A DNA stretch of 64,000 nucleotides from a bacterium (GCA_027483535.1 JAIXUN010000001.1:289432-353431), one strand, 5' to 3'. Shown: positions 1 through 9,522, numbered from the stretch's first letter. The notes: generated from the sequence alone by a model not told the origin. Numbers and translations: made by a program.

Positions 1-2
1 AG

Positions 3-245
3 AACCCCTCCCAAATGATGCTGCTAGCAGAGGAAACTCTCGGTGACGGAAGCGGCGGGGGTACGAACGATGGATTCTTCCACCCGCTAGTCGACGTTCT
101 GGCCGAGAATCACGCGGGCAAAACCGCGATGGTCTTTGTGGACGGTCACGCGGGGACGGTTTTTGTCGAAGGCAATTATCCGAAATACGTCGACGCCTCA
201 GAGACGCCGTGTTGGCCCTCCGATCCGTTTCTCACCGGAAACTAG
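3..245 (+). CDS. Prepilin-like H-X9-DG protein, C-terminal fragment
   Basis: The frame is open to the left window edge, so this is the 3' end of a longer gene. The visible 81 residues contain a His, nine residues, then Asp-Gly (H-AGKTAMVFV-DG), followed by HAG. This is the H-X9-DG tail found on many secreted type-IV-prepilin-like proteins of Armatimonadota, Planctomycetes and Verrucomicrobia, whose role is not settled. The N-terminal prepilin leader would lie outside the window. It resembles in type the complete prepilin at 8636. The following gene begins after a 116-base gap that contains a hairpin. Confidence 0.6.
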   Translation, partial: NPSQMMLLAEETLGDGSGGGTNDGFFHPLVDVLAENHAGKTAMVFVDGHAGTVFVEGNYPKYVDASETPCWPSDPFLTGN

Positions 246-271
246 ACCGGTCAGTGATCTGGGCGCGTTTT

Positions 272-300
272 GAGACCGGCTTTCAGCGATATCCGGTCTC
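272..300 (+). terminator. Candidate terminator hairpin after the prepilin fragment
   Basis: Perfect 8-base arms GAGACCGG (272-279) and CCGGTCTC (293-300) are separated by 13 bases and followed by a weak T-rich stretch (TTTGCAGTTCTTG). It lies between the stop at 245 and the next start at 362. The T-tract is poor, so intrinsic termination is only likely. Confidence 0.4.
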
Positions 301-361
301 TTTGCAGTTCTTGTCGACGTCGGCTTTTGTAGTCGAGGCCTATTCTTTGTAGACTAGGAGA

Positions 362-2545
362 GTGATCGCCACCCTCTCTGGACTCGTTACGCTCACCTTG
401 TCGATTCAAGGAGGAGCGGATCTTGAACGACTGAAAAAGGCGGTCGGCGAAGATCCCACTCCGTTTCAAGTTTCCGGAGCGATTCCGGGCGTGGTGATGG
501 CGTTCGGCGAGCGGTCGGATGTCCTGGCGGCGGCGAAAGACGGCAACACCACCCGCCCGATGATTGCGGCAGGCGTGTACGGAAAGGGTCGAGCGGCTTG
601 TTTTGGTCACGGGGCGCTCCTTGACCAAAACCAGGCACACCCTTCGGTGACGAGGCTTTTTCTTTGGCTCGGAGCAGGCGCGTCGTCCGACAAACGGTCG
701 AAGGTTGCCGTGTTCGGGAACGTTCCTGAGGCACTCGCCGCAAAGAGCGGTCTACAGTTTCAGAAATACGCCCCGAATGCCCTGTCCCAGGCGATCTCGG
801 AGTGCGGAACTTTGGTGCTTGGCAACGGGGTGCTGGGGAATGGTGTCCTGGGTGACGGGAAACAATCCATCTCGACAGTTCAACGCTTTGTGGAATCCGG
901 GGGAGGCGTCCTGTACATCGACACCCCCTGGGGTTGGAAGCAGCTCAACCCGAACAAGGAAATCCGAAAAGACCACCCGGGACAAGCTCTTTTGGAGCCG
1001 ATGGGCATTGGGTTTGCCGATGGAATCCTAGACACCGATAGTGGCGTCGTGAAACCCCTCCCGGCTCAAACCGAGCATCATGCCCTCGCCGCGACCATGG
1101 CTTTTCTTTCGAAGAGGGACTACGAAGCCCCAACCGCGAGGATCTTGAGCGGCACGCTGATGAACCTGCTCAGCGACGGTCGAGAGGGATCCCCGGCCGC
1201 TGAACGGCTCCGCACCCTCGTTGGCATTGCAGGTGCGAACACATTTCCCACCAAGGAGAGCCCACTCAAAGCAACCGACTTTCGGGCACGACTAGCAGTG
1301 ACTCTCTTCGACCAGGAATGGCGCGCCAAGAAGGCGTCCGACGTTACGGCTCACCCCGCCGCTGCCGACTTCCCGGGTGCGGTCACCGCTCCTGTCGAAG
1401 CCTGGGTGAAGGTGAAGGTTGGCGGCGGGGAGAGACGCTGGTGGTCGACCGGCCGCTACGCTGCTCCTGGCAAGAAAGTCGTGCTCCGGGTTGCGGGGAC
1501 GAAAGGTCGTGTAGCGCTTCGAATTGGTGGGCATCGCGACGAACTTTGGCACCTAGACCGGTGGCAGCGAATGCCCTCGATCTCGCTTGAAGTCCCGATC
1601 AAGGACGGAGTTATCGAGGCAACCAACCCCTTCGGTGGGCTCATCTACGTGGTCGCTAACCAGCCCCTTGCGGAGGTAGAGGTCGAGTTGGAGAATACGG
1701 CACCGGCACCCACCTATTTCCTCGGGAAGACCTCGGACGCAGATTGGAAGCGAATTCGGACTTCCGGCGCCCCGTGGGGGGAGGTCGTGGGACAACAGTG
1801 CGCGATCTCGGTTCCCAGCGAGGTGCTCCGAACCTTGGACAACCCGAAAGCGCTCGCCGAGTACTGGGATGAAGTTGTCCGAGAGTGCGAGAAGTTCTAT
1901 GCCGTGCCCGTTGGCACCACCGAGCAACGCTACCAGGTCGATCGACAGATTTCGGCGGGATACATGCACGCGGGCTATCCGATCATGACGGGCGACGACG
2001 TGAGCGCACGGTTTGTCGATCTCTCCGTGCTGAGAGGTCGCTCTGGATCGGGACTCTGGGGCTTCTACCACGAGGTCGGCCACAACTATCAGATCAATAC
2101 TTGGACCATCGACGGGTGGGGAGAGACGACCAACAACCTTTTCTCCCTTTACGCCTGCAAGCACTTCAACGGTGACGACTCCACCGGTCACGGCGCAATG
2201 AACGCGGGAGAAGTAGCCAAGCGAACGGCAACGGTGCGCAACGCACCGGGAGCGGAGCCTTACTACAAGAAGGACCCTTGGTTCGGGCTAACGTTCTGGA
2301 CTCCGATTCGGGATGAGTTCGGTTACGACAAACTCACTTCGTTGTTTGCGACGTACGCAGCTATGCCCGCCTCCCAACGTCCGAGGAGTGACCAAGAACG
2401 GCACGACGTGCTCCTGGTTCAGATGTCGAAGACGCTCAACAAGAACCTCAGTCGATACTTCGCGGCGTGGGGACTCAAACCGTCGAAGAGCGCGATTTCG
2501 CAGGTGGAATCGCTGCCCGAGTGGCTCCCTACTTGGCTCAAATAG
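362..2545 (+). CDS. Secreted M60-family (enhancin-type) zinc metallopeptidase
   Basis: 727 residues starting at GTG, preceded by AGGAG four bases upstream. The first 18 residues are hydrophobic and look like a short signal peptide. The zinc motif HEVGH is at residues 570-574, with a second glutamate at 588 in GWGET, which fits the M60 pattern HExxH(8-28)E. The roughly 350 residues before it hold a likely glutamine-amidotransferase-like segment and a beta-rich region around residues 340-450, as often precedes M60 domains. M60 enzymes cleave glycoproteins such as mucins, and here plant glycoproteins would be a plausible substrate (inference). A TATTCT box at 340-345 may be its -10. It is separate from the arabinose unit that follows by 198 bases. 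Confidence 0.8.
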   Translation: MIATLSGLVTLTLSIQGGADLERLKKAVGEDPTPFQVSGAIPGVVMAFGERSDVLAAAKDGNTTRPMIAAGVYGKGRAACFGHGALLDQNQAHPSVTRLFLWLGAGASSDKRSKVAVFGNVPEALAAKSGLQFQKYAPNALSQAISECGTLVLGNGVLGNGVLGDGKQSISTVQRFVESGGGVLYIDTPWGWKQLNPNKEIRKDHPGQALLEPMGIGFADGILDTDSGVVKPLPAQTEHHALAATMAFLSKRDYEAPTARILSGTLMNLLSDGREGSPAAERLRTLVGIAGANTFPTKESPLKATDFRARLAVTLFDQEWRAKKASDVTAHPAAADFPGAVTAPVEAWVKVKVGGGERRWWSTGRYAAPGKKVVLRVAGTKGRVALRIGGHRDELWHLDRWQRMPSISLEVPIKDGVIEATNPFGGLIYVVANQPLAEVEVELENTAPAPTYFLGKTSDADWKRIRTSGAPWGEVVGQQCAISVPSEVLRTLDNPKALAEYWDEVVRECEKFYAVPVGTTEQRYQVDRQISAGYMHAGYPIMTGDDVSARFVDLSVLRGRSGSGLWGFYHEVGHNYQINTWTIDGWGETTNNLFSLYACKHFNGDDSTGHGAMNAGEVAKRTATVRNAPGAEPYYKKDPWFGLTFWTPIRDEFGYDKLTSLFATYAAMPASQRPRSDQERHDVLLVQMSKTLNKNLSRYFAAWGLKPSKSAISQVESLPEWLPTWLK

Positions 2546-2618
2546 CTAAAATCCGGGGTTTCTGAGTAGTCGTTGCAGTATCTGCACCGACTTAACCGAA
2601 CCCGTATTCTAGGTTCAT

Positions 2619-2630
2619 TATATTTATAGT
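2619..2630 (+). promoter_or_regulatory. Possible promoter of the GH51-araA-araD unit
   Basis: The 197-base gap before the arabinofuranosidase contains an AT-rich patch with TATATT (2619-2624) and TATAGT (2625-2630) as -10 candidates, and no clear -35. A small palindrome, TGCAG-TAT-CTGCA (2574-2586), lies about 40 bases upstream and could be an operator. Both readings are weak. Confidence 0.3.
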
Positions 2631-2675
2631 AAAGTCTTGATACATAGGCCGTTTGAGGCTCTTTGAAGGTGAACC

Positions 2676-2747
2676 ATGCCAAACCTAACCCCCGCTTCGC
2701 TCGCCGTTGAGCTTTCCGCACCTCTCTCTTTGGAGGGTGCGCGATGA
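2676..2747 (+). CDS. Possible 23-residue leader peptide overlapping GH51 start
   Basis: ATG at 2676 is preceded by a good Shine-Dalgarno (GAAGGTGA), and the 23-codon frame runs to a TGA that shares ATGA with the start of the arabinofuranosidase at 2744. The peptide reads MPNLTPASLAVELSAPLSLE plus GAR. The downstream gene's own Shine-Dalgarno (GGAGG) lies inside this frame. The layout suits translational coupling or a leader peptide. No homology is recognised and chance is possible. Confidence 0.35.
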   Translation: MPNLTPASLAVELSAPLSLEGAR

Positions 2748-5143
2748 GCTTCCTAGCCTCCCTCATTTTGTTATCGTCGGGTTCCGCCGGTGCGGGCTCT
2801 CTTGCCCCGAAGGTGGTCCCGATGCAGGCCACGGATACCGAGATCACGGTTCAGACCAAAACGCCCACGGTCAAGGTGAATCCGGACATGTACGGCATCT
2901 TCTTCGAAGAGATCAACCAAGCCGGAGAAGGCGGAGTCTACGCGGAATTGATTCGCGCTCGGGGGATGGAGGATGGCGACTCCAAGCGACTCCCAACGGG
3001 CTGGAGTGCGGATGTCTCTGGCGAAGGTAGCAGCGTCACCCTCGACTTCACCGACACTCCCGACCCGGCTCGCCCGGCATCTTTGAAGATCGTCCAGGGG
3101 GCTTCTGGTAAAGCGAGAGCGATCAACGACGGGTTCTGGGGCGTCCCGATCGAGAAAGGCAAGGATTATCGAATTGTCCTTTGGGCAAAGTCTCAGGGCA
3201 CTATGCAGCTTGCTCTTGAGTCCGCCTCCGGCCAAGCGATCAAGCCGGTGAAGGTAAAAGGCACGGGCGTCTGGCAGCGGTATGAAATTTCATGGGCGTC
3301 CACGGTTACGGATCCTAAGGCAAAATTCGTTCTCTCTCTCACCGAGCCGGGCACCGCAAACGTCGCATTCGCATCGATGATGCCGAAGGACACGTGGAAG
3401 GGCCGAAAGAACGGTCTTCGAAAGGACCTTGCCGGACTCATTGAAGGGTTCAAGCCCGGTTTTGTCCGATTCCCCGGCGGATGCTTCATCGAAGGGAACG
3501 ACTTGCCTCAAGCGTTCGATTGGAAGAAGACAATCGGTCCCGTCGAGACTCGGAAGCCGCACACCCGAAGCTTCTGGGGATATCCGGCGAGCAACGGCCT
3601 CGGTTTCCATGAGTACCTGCAGTGGTGTGAAGACCTCGGCGCGAAGGCGTTGTTCGTTGCCAACTGCGGAATGTCGCACACGCAAGTCGCGCCGATGAGC
3701 GAGATGAAGCGTTACGTGCAAGACACGTTGGACGCAATCGAGTATGCGAACGGTCCCATCAATTCCAAGTGGGGCGAAATAAGGGCTCAAAACGGACACC
3801 CCGAGCCGTTCGATCTGAAGTACATCCAGATAGGCAACGAGAACGGTGGTCCGGCTTACGACGAGCGGTATGCGCTGATCGGCAAAGCGATCAAAGATCG
3901 TTATCCCAATGTTGAGATCATCGCCAACGTGTGGGGCGGCGTTCCGAAATCTTACAAGCTCGAGATCATCGACGAGCACTACTACAGCAACCCGCCGTTC
4001 TTCTGGCGCAACGCCAACCGCTACGACAAGTACGATCGCAGCGGGCCGAAGATTTACGTCGGCGAGTATGCAGTTACTCGAGGATCGGGCACGGGCAACC
4101 TAGCCGCAGCGCTTTCGGAAGCGGCGTTCATGACGGGCATGGAGCGCAACGCAGACGTCGTTCATATGGCGTCTTATGCTCCGCTCTTTGTCAACGTAAA
4201 CAACCGACAGTGGAATCCGAACGCGATCGTGTTCGACAACCACCGGGTTTATGGGACGCCTTCTTTCTGGGTGCAATCCCTCTTTGCCAACCATCGACCG
4301 GATAAGGTTCTGAGCTATTCGGTGGTTTCTCCGAAAGCGGAGGTTCAGCCGCTTTCCGGAACCTTCGGAATTCAAACGTGGCGCACCGCTGCCGAGTTCA
4401 AAGACATTCAGATGGAGGCCGATGGGAAGGTCATCTTCAAGGCGGACGAACTGAAGAGCGATCGGCTGGATCTTCGCCGAGGGGCTTGGTCTCTGAACGA
4501 TGGAGTGCTTCGACAAACTTCCGAAGAGGAGAATCGACGCGCCATCGTGGAGAAGTTCTCCATTCCGCAAGCCAACAAGGTCACCCTCTCGCTGAAGGCG
4601 AAAAAGATCAAGGGCTACGAGGGCTTCATCATCATGATGGCCGTTGGCGAAGATCGCGAGCTTCAATGGAACCTCGGAGGCTGGGGGAACACCGTCCACG
4701 CCTTCCAGGTGGATGGTGAGCGCACTGGAAAGGGCGTCGAGGGTCGCATCGAAACCGACCGCTGGTACGACATCAAACTGGTTCGCGAAGGCAAAACGCT
4801 CAGTGCCTACCTAGACGGAAAGCTTATCGAGCAGATGGATGACGTCGCGGTTCCAAACTTCGCCGCTGTCGCCGGTCTCGACGAGAAGAAGAGCGAGATC
4901 ATCCTGAAGGTAGTGAACGGAAGCTCACAAGAGCGAGCCGTAAAGCTGAACTTTGAAGGGATGAAAGCCAACTCTAAGGCGTCCGGTTTTGTTCTTGGAG
5001 GGGGAGGCTTGATCGAGGAAAACTCGTTTGATCAACCCGCCAAGTTCGCTCCTCGTAAGTTCGATCTGCCTCAGATTCAGCCGAATTCGGTGGTGAAGTT
5101 CGCCCCGAACTCTCTGACCATTCTCCGTATCCCACGCAAGTAA
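2744..5143 (+). CDS. Secreted GH51 alpha-L-arabinofuranosidase with CBM-like domain
   Basis: 799 residues. Removes terminal alpha-L-arabinofuranose from arabinan, arabinoxylan or arabinogalactan side chains. A signal peptide covers about residues 1-20. A GH51 start ([16 protein letters not shown]) is followed by a beta-rich insertion at about 85-215 resembling CBM4/9. The catalytic barrel carries acid/base Glu366 in IGNEN and nucleophile Glu441 in YVGEY. A LamG-like insertion sits at about 545-710 before the C-terminal beta-sandwich. The gene is first of a unit with araA two bases downstream and araD overlapping that. The ATG at 2744 has GGAGG upstream. Its size and secretion distinguish it from the shorter GH51 enzymes at 14158 and 18020. 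Confidence 0.92.
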   Translation: MSFLASLILLSSGSAGAGSLAPKVVPMQATDTEITVQTKTPTVKVNPDMYGIFFEEINQAGEGGVYAELIRARGMEDGDSKRLPTGWSADVSGEGSSVTLDFTDTPDPARPASLKIVQGASGKARAINDGFWGVPIEKGKDYRIVLWAKSQGTMQLALESASGQAIKPVKVKGTGVWQRYEISWASTVTDPKAKFVLSLTEPGTANVAFASMMPKDTWKGRKNGLRKDLAGLIEGFKPGFVRFPGGCFIEGNDLPQAFDWKKTIGPVETRKPHTRSFWGYPASNGLGFHEYLQWCEDLGAKALFVANCGMSHTQVAPMSEMKRYVQDTLDAIEYANGPINSKWGEIRAQNGHPEPFDLKYIQIGNENGGPAYDERYALIGKAIKDRYPNVEIIANVWGGVPKSYKLEIIDEHYYSNPPFFWRNANRYDKYDRSGPKIYVGEYAVTRGSGTGNLAAALSEAAFMTGMERNADVVHMASYAPLFVNVNNRQWNPNAIVFDNHRVYGTPSFWVQSLFANHRPDKVLSYSVVSPKAEVQPLSGTFGIQTWRTAAEFKDIQMEADGKVIFKADELKSDRLDLRRGAWSLNDGVLRQTSEEENRRAIVEKFSIPQANKVTLSLKAKKIKGYEGFIIMMAVGEDRELQWNLGGWGNTVHAFQVDGERTGKGVEGRIETDRWYDIKLVREGKTLSAYLDGKLIEQMDDVAVPNFAAVAGLDEKKSEIILKVVNGSSQERAVKLNFEGMKANSKASGFVLGGGGLIEENSFDQPAKFAPRKFDLPQIQPNSVVKFAPNSLTILRIPRK

Positions 5144-5145
5144 CC

Positions 5146-6627
5146 ATGCAAATCGCTCCTTCAGAAATCTGGTTCGTCACGGGTTCTCAGCACCTTTATG
5201 GTCCTGAGACCCTTCAGCAAGTGGCCGAGAACTCGCAAGCAATCGCGAAGGCTCTCAACGACTCCCTTCCGATTCCGGTCGTGTTCAAGCCCGTGCTGAC
5301 CGACCCCGCGGCGATCCGGACTCTCTGTCAGGAGGCGAATGCCGACCCCAAATGTGCGGGTTTGATCCTTTGGATGCACACCTTCTCGCCCGCGAAGATG
5401 TGGATCGGAGGACTTTCGAATCTGCGAAAGCCGTTCTGCCACCTGCACACCCAGTTCAATCGAGACCTGCCTTGGGACTCGATCGATATGGACTTCATGA
5501 ACCTGAATCAAGCGGCTCATGGAGACAGAGAGGCGGGATTCCTTCACTCTCGATTGCGCTTAGGTCGGAAGATTGTGGTCGGTCACTGGTCGGACCCCGA
5601 GGTCATTGCCCGCCTAGACGCTTGGGCCCGGGTCGCTCGGGGTTGGCTGGACCTTCAAGGGGCGAAGATCGCCCGGTTCGGTGACAACATGCGCGAGGTT
5701 GCCGTTACCGAGGGCGATAAAGTTGCGGCGGAGTCTCGGTTCGGGTTCTCGGTGAACGGATTTGGGATCGGCGACGTTCGGGCGGTGATCGATTCGGTGA
5801 GCGATCAAGAGGTCGCTTCCTTGGTGGATGAGTATCGCAGCCTGTACGCAGTGTCGGGCGATGAGGCTCAGATTCAAGCCGCTGCAAGACAGGAGATTGG
5901 GATTCGCCGCTTCCTCACCGAAGGTGGCTTCGTTGGATTCACCACCACTTTCGAGGACCTTCACGGGCTCAATCAGCTTCCTGGACTCGCCTCGCAAAGA
6001 CTCATGGCCGACGGGTTTGGGTTCGGCGCGGAAGGAGACTGGAAGACCTCCGCACTTCTTCGATTCTCGAAGGTGGTCACTCACGGTCTAGATGGCGGAA
6101 CGTCTTTCATGGAGGATTACACCTACCATCTCGATCCGGCGGATTCGTTGGTTCTGGGGGCCCACATGCTCGAGATTTGTCCCTCGATTGCCTCCGGGAA
6201 GCCTCGGCTCGAGGTGCATCCGCTCGGCATCGGTGGCAAAGCCGATCCGGCCCGACTTGTTTTCGATGCCCCTGCGGGCAACGCGCTCAATGCAACCCTT
6301 GTCGACCTGGGCGATCGCTTCCGACTTCTGGTTCACGAGGTTGAGGCCATCGAGCCAAAAGCGATGCCGAATCTTCCGGTTGCTCGAGCCCTCTGGCGAA
6401 GCAAGCCCGATTTCAAGACCGGTATCGGCGCTTGGATTCGCGCAGGCGGAGCGCACCATACGGTTTACAGCTACTCGCTCACGACGGAGCATCTGGAGGA
6501 CTTTGCCGAGATCGCCGGGATTGAAATTGCGGTGATCGATGAAGAGACTTCCCTTCGCGAGTTCCAAAATGAGCTTCGGCAGAACGATCTCTACTATCAT
6601 TTAGCGCAGGGAGTGAAAGGACACTAA
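5146..6627 (+). CDS. araA: L-arabinose isomerase
   Basis: 493 residues, full length for AraA. Converts L-arabinose to L-ribulose in the cytoplasm, using Mn2+. The N-terminus ([17 protein letters not shown]) is the typical AraA opening. Metal ligands matching the E. coli enzyme are Glu296 (FGAEGDWK), Glu323 (FMEDYTYH), His340 ([10 protein letters not shown]) and His438 in GGAHHTVYS. It begins two bases after the GH51 stop and its TAA overlaps the araD ATG by one base, so the three genes are probably cotranscribed. No araB kinase lies between araA and araD. Confidence 0.97.
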   Translation: MQIAPSEIWFVTGSQHLYGPETLQQVAENSQAIAKALNDSLPIPVVFKPVLTDPAAIRTLCQEANADPKCAGLILWMHTFSPAKMWIGGLSNLRKPFCHLHTQFNRDLPWDSIDMDFMNLNQAAHGDREAGFLHSRLRLGRKIVVGHWSDPEVIARLDAWARVARGWLDLQGAKIARFGDNMREVAVTEGDKVAAESRFGFSVNGFGIGDVRAVIDSVSDQEVASLVDEYRSLYAVSGDEAQIQAAARQEIGIRRFLTEGGFVGFTTTFEDLHGLNQLPGLASQRLMADGFGFGAEGDWKTSALLRFSKVVTHGLDGGTSFMEDYTYHLDPADSLVLGAHMLEICPSIASGKPRLEVHPLGIGGKADPARLVFDAPAGNALNATLVDLGDRFRLLVHEVEAIEPKAMPNLPVARALWRSKPDFKTGIGAWIRAGGAHHTVYSYSLTTEHLEDFAEIAGIEIAVIDEETSLREFQNELRQNDLYYHLAQGVKGH

Positions 6628-7295
6628 TGAGCGAATCTGCCGCGATGAAAGCCCTCCGAGAAGAGGTTTGCTATGCCAACAAGATGTTGCCCGTCGCTGG
6701 GCTGGTCACGATGCACTCGGGCAACGCGAGTGGATACGACCCAGATTCCGACCTGCTGGTGATCAAACCGAGCGGGATGGATTACGAAGCGATCACGCCC
6801 GAAAACCTTGTGGCGGTACGTGTTTCGACGGGCGAAGTGCTCACCGAAGGGATTCGACCGAGCGTCGATCTTCCTCACCACCTGTTCCTTTATCGGAATA
6901 TGCCTGACGTGCGGGGAGTGATTCATACGCACTCCAACTATGCAACCGCGTTTGCGGCGGTAGGCAGACCCGTTCCGCTTGTGCTCACTGCGATTGCGGA
7001 TGAGTTCGGCGCGGAGATTCCTTGCATGCCGTACACGGATAACGAGGGCGAGCACATCGGGGAAACGATCCTGAAGTTCAAGAATCGCGCTCCTTCGATA
7101 CTCCTTGGAAACCACGGTGTCTTCGCTTGGGGCAAGTCGCCGAAGTCGGCGCTGAAAGCAGCGGTGATGACCGAAGACGTTGCGAAGACGGTTTGGCTTG
7201 CCATGCAGATCGGAACTCCGAAGGAAATTCCGGCCGAGGAAGCGGAAAAGTGGTACGACCGTTATCACAATCGATACGGTCAGCCGGGTTGCTAA
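6627..7295 (+). CDS. araD: L-ribulose-5-phosphate 4-epimerase
   Basis: 222 residues, class II aldolase fold. Interconverts L-ribulose-5-phosphate and D-xylulose-5-phosphate, linking arabinose to the pentose phosphate pathway. Zinc ligands are visible in VIHTHSNYAT (two His) and GNHGVFAWG (third His). The phosphate-site motifs SGNASG near the N-terminus and KPSGMDY are present. The ATG shares a base with the araA stop (TAATG), a strong sign of coupling. A fuculose-phosphate aldolase is the main alternative in this fold, but the araA neighbour and the sequence favour AraD. Confidence 0.95.
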   Translation: MSESAAMKALREEVCYANKMLPVAGLVTMHSGNASGYDPDSDLLVIKPSGMDYEAITPENLVAVRVSTGEVLTEGIRPSVDLPHHLFLYRNMPDVRGVIHTHSNYATAFAAVGRPVPLVLTAIADEFGAEIPCMPYTDNEGEHIGETILKFKNRAPSILLGNHGVFAWGKSPKSALKAAVMTEDVAKTVWLAMQIGTPKEIPAEEAEKWYDRYHNRYGQPGC

Positions 7296-7315
7296 ACGTA
7301 GCAATATAACCACTT

Positions 7316-7342
7316 TTGAAATAGGTAGACCCGGTCTATAAT
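7316..7342 (+). promoter_or_regulatory. Promoter and palindromic operator of the ArsR-type regulator
   Basis: A perfect -10, TATAAT (7337-7342), has TTGAAA at 7316-7321 as -35 with a short 15-base spacer. The palindrome TAGACC-C-GGTCTA (7326-7338) occupies the spacer and overlaps the -10, an ideal place for a repressor to block RNA polymerase. A further half-site GGTCTA (7369-7374) touches the start codon of the regulator. Autoregulation is inferred. Confidence 0.6.
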
Positions 7343-7373
7343 CAATCTGGAATTCACGTTTCGGATCGGGTCT

Positions 7374-8339
7374 ATGCCTTTTCATATTCAAGAGCTGTCA
7401 GCAACCGAAAGCGTCGCCGTTTTCCGGGCTCTTGCAAGCGAACCGCGCGCCCGCATCATTGAACTGCTCGCCGATCGCGACATGAACATCAACGAGTTGA
7501 GCCAAGCTCTTGGGCTCACTCAGCCGAGCGTAACGAAGCACGTCCAGATTCTTGAAGAGGCAGGGCTTGTCCATAGCGACTACGTCGCGGGTCCGCAGGG
7601 CATGCAGAAGCGCTGCCGACGAACCCACGACCGGATTGTCGTCGAGATGGGGGCAAGCGGTCCCAAGCAGGATCTCGTTGCCGAAATTGAAGTGCCAATC
7701 GGCATGTACAACGACGCTCAGGCGGTGGCGACTTGCGGACTTGCGAGTAGAGAGCGGTTCATCGGTCACCTCGACAACCCCGTTTCGTTCTTCCTCCCCG
7801 AGCGCGCTCACGCCGAAATCCTTTGGTCCTCGGGAGGGTACATCGAATACGTTTTCACGAACTCGCTTCCCCTTCAAGCAAAGATCACCTCGGTGGATCT
7901 CGCACTGGAAATCTCATCTGAAGCCCCCGGCTACGATAACGATTACCCCTCTGACATCACGTTCTGGATCAACGGGATCGAGGTAGGAACATGGTGCTCC
8001 CCCGGCGATCCCGGTGGGACACGAGGTCGTCTCAACCCGCTTTGGTGGCACGACAACCTGAACCAAAATGGCTTCCTCAAGGTGTTCACCATCGACCACG
8101 AGGGCACCAGTATCGACGGGAACAAGATCTCAAACAAAACCATTGAGGACCTCGACTTCCGGCCTTGGGCAACGACCCGGGTTCGCATCGGGATCAAGCC
8201 CGATGCACCGCACCAAGGAGGGTTCACGCTCTTCGGAAAGGGCTTCGGAAACTACGAGCAGGATTTGGTGATGCGCTTCCGATATGTGATGCTCACCGAT
8301 ACCGGAATCGAGCTATCGTACGGCGCAGGTCGAACTTAG
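7374..8339 (+). CDS. ArsR-family regulator with large beta-rich C-terminal domain
   Basis: 321 residues. Residues about 8-75 form an ArsR-type winged helix (FRALASEPRARIIELLA, then LSQALGLTQPSVTKHVQILE as recognition region). Unlike the usual 100-residue metal-sensing ArsR proteins it has no obvious Cys/His metal site and carries about 230 extra residues, rich in beta strands and aromatic residues (ITFWINGIEVGTW, LNPLWWHDN, FTLFGKGFGNYEQD), likely a ligand-binding or oligomerisation domain. Similar proteins occur in Firmicutes near sugar genes, as far as I recall. Its place behind araD and before the arabinan operon suggests it senses arabinose or an oligosaccharide and controls this locus (inference). 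It has its own promoter with a palindrome over the -10. Confidence 0.75.
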   Translation: MPFHIQELSATESVAVFRALASEPRARIIELLADRDMNINELSQALGLTQPSVTKHVQILEEAGLVHSDYVAGPQGMQKRCRRTHDRIVVEMGASGPKQDLVAEIEVPIGMYNDAQAVATCGLASRERFIGHLDNPVSFFLPERAHAEILWSSGGYIEYVFTNSLPLQAKITSVDLALEISSEAPGYDNDYPSDITFWINGIEVGTWCSPGDPGGTRGRLNPLWWHDNLNQNGFLKVFTIDHEGTSIDGNKISNKTIEDLDFRPWATTRVRIGIKPDAPHQGGFTLFGKGFGNYEQDLVMRFRYVMLTDTGIELSYGAGRT

Positions 8340-8635
8340 GCCTGGGCTATTCCCAAGAAGGCATACTCACCCCGAAACGCCTTCGCGAGTCCAAACCCGC
8401 CCAACCTTTCCGATAAGAGGGTCTTCCGGCAGCCCATCGTAGAGATTTTTTACAATTTTTCCGATGAGTATTCACATTTCCCTATAACCTGTCATATAGT
8501 GTTATATGGAACGATCAGGAAATTAGGTGAACTCGTTCACACGTCCTGAAAGCAATCATTTCGACCACCGCGATTTATCGCCACGACCGGGCCACCAGAC
8601 CCGAAATGTTTGAATCCTCAAAGCAGAGGCTACTT
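8340..8635 (+). promoter_or_regulatory. Intergenic region with two inverted repeats before the prepilin gene
   Basis: This 296-base gap holds no gene that I can support. It has a T-rich stretch (about 8449-8461), possible -10 sequences (TATAAC at 8482), and two perfect inverted repeats: CATATA-GTGT-TATATG (8493-8508) and GTGAAC-TC-GTTCAC (8527-8540). The repeats look like operators for dimeric regulators, but the regulators are unknown. Confidence 0.4.
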
Positions 8636-9466
8636 ATGAACAACCGAAGAGCATTCACGCTCATTGAACTTCTCGTCGTTATCGCAATCATCGCGATACT
8701 TGCCGCAATCCTCTTCCCAGTTTTCGCTCAGGCGAAGATGGCGGCCAAGAAAGCTTCCGACCTTTCCAGCGTCAAGCAGATCACGCTCTCCGCAATCATG
8801 TATAGCGGCGACAACGACGACATGATCGCAGGTCAGAACAACGACCAAAACAACTTCCCCATTCCGTGGAATGCTGGGTCCGACGATCACTGGCCGCCGG
8901 TAGTACCCGGTGGAACGCCTTTGGGATACATGGACGTTCGCTACCCGCAGGTTTGGGCTCGCGACATTCAGCCGTACATGAAGAACCTGAAGCTCATGGA
9001 GAGCGCGGCGGCTCCTAAGGATCCGAATGCACGGTACGGATACACCAACCTCCAAGGCGGCGGAAACAACACCTGGATCATGAACGGTACGGTTCAACGA
9101 AAGTCGTTCACCGCCATCTCCGTTCCCGCTGAGATCGTCCTCTTCCAAAGTGCGCTCACCACAACCCGAGAATCGCTGACGCAGCCGACAAACTTCGATG
9201 GCGTAACCACCGCTTGCAACGGTATCGATCTCTCGTTCGCGGGCAACACGTTTGGTAAAGGCGGCAACTACGGCTGGGTCGATGGTCATGCGGGTTACAA
9301 GCCTCGAAACGGAGTCACCTTCCGCAACATGGGCGTCAGCGGAGTCGTTAACTCTCACGCACGTGGCGATGGACTTCCGAACACCACGTCTCTTACCGAT
9401 CCGGCGATCAACCCCAACTACTGGTACACGTGGGGCTCTGCGTGTAACGTCTCCAACATTCTGTAA
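8636..9466 (+). CDS. Type IV prepilin-like protein (H-X9-DG family)
   Basis: 276 residues from ATG 8636, which has AGAGG nine bases upstream; an in-frame ATG at 8606 lacks one. The N-terminus is a class III leader (MNNRRA then FTLIELLVVIAIIAILAAI), cleaved and methylated at the Phe by prepilin peptidase and used as the membrane helix. The SSVKQITLSAIMYSGDNDD region and a C-terminal NYGWVDGHAGYKP resemble the secreted prepilin-like proteins abundant in Armatimonadota; the His of the H-X9-DG motif is not in the usual place. The function is unknown, perhaps a surface or pseudopilus component. It sits between the arabinose regulator and the arabinan operon, so co-expression with polysaccharide use is possible. 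Confidence 0.85.
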   Translation: MNNRRAFTLIELLVVIAIIAILAAILFPVFAQAKMAAKKASDLSSVKQITLSAIMYSGDNDDMIAGQNNDQNNFPIPWNAGSDDHWPPVVPGGTPLGYMDVRYPQVWARDIQPYMKNLKLMESAAAPKDPNARYGYTNLQGGGNNTWIMNGTVQRKSFTAISVPAEIVLFQSALTTTRESLTQPTNFDGVTTACNGIDLSFAGNTFGKGGNYGWVDGHAGYKPRNGVTFRNMGVSGVVNSHARGDGLPNTTSLTDPAINPNYWYTWGSACNVSNIL

Positions 9467-9489
9467 GGGCTAAAGCCGAATCAGCCGTT

Positions 9490-9522
9490 CGTTGGCCTGG
9501 GTCCCCAGGGCCTAGGCCAACG
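9490..9522 (+). terminator. Hairpin after the prepilin gene
   Basis: Perfect 9-base arms CGTTGGCCT (9490-9498) and AGGCCAACG (9514-9522). The loop can itself pair (CCTGGG/CCCAGG), giving alternative folds. It lies 23 bases past the prepilin stop, with no strong T-tract. It may be a terminator or mRNA 3' stabiliser. Confidence 0.45.
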
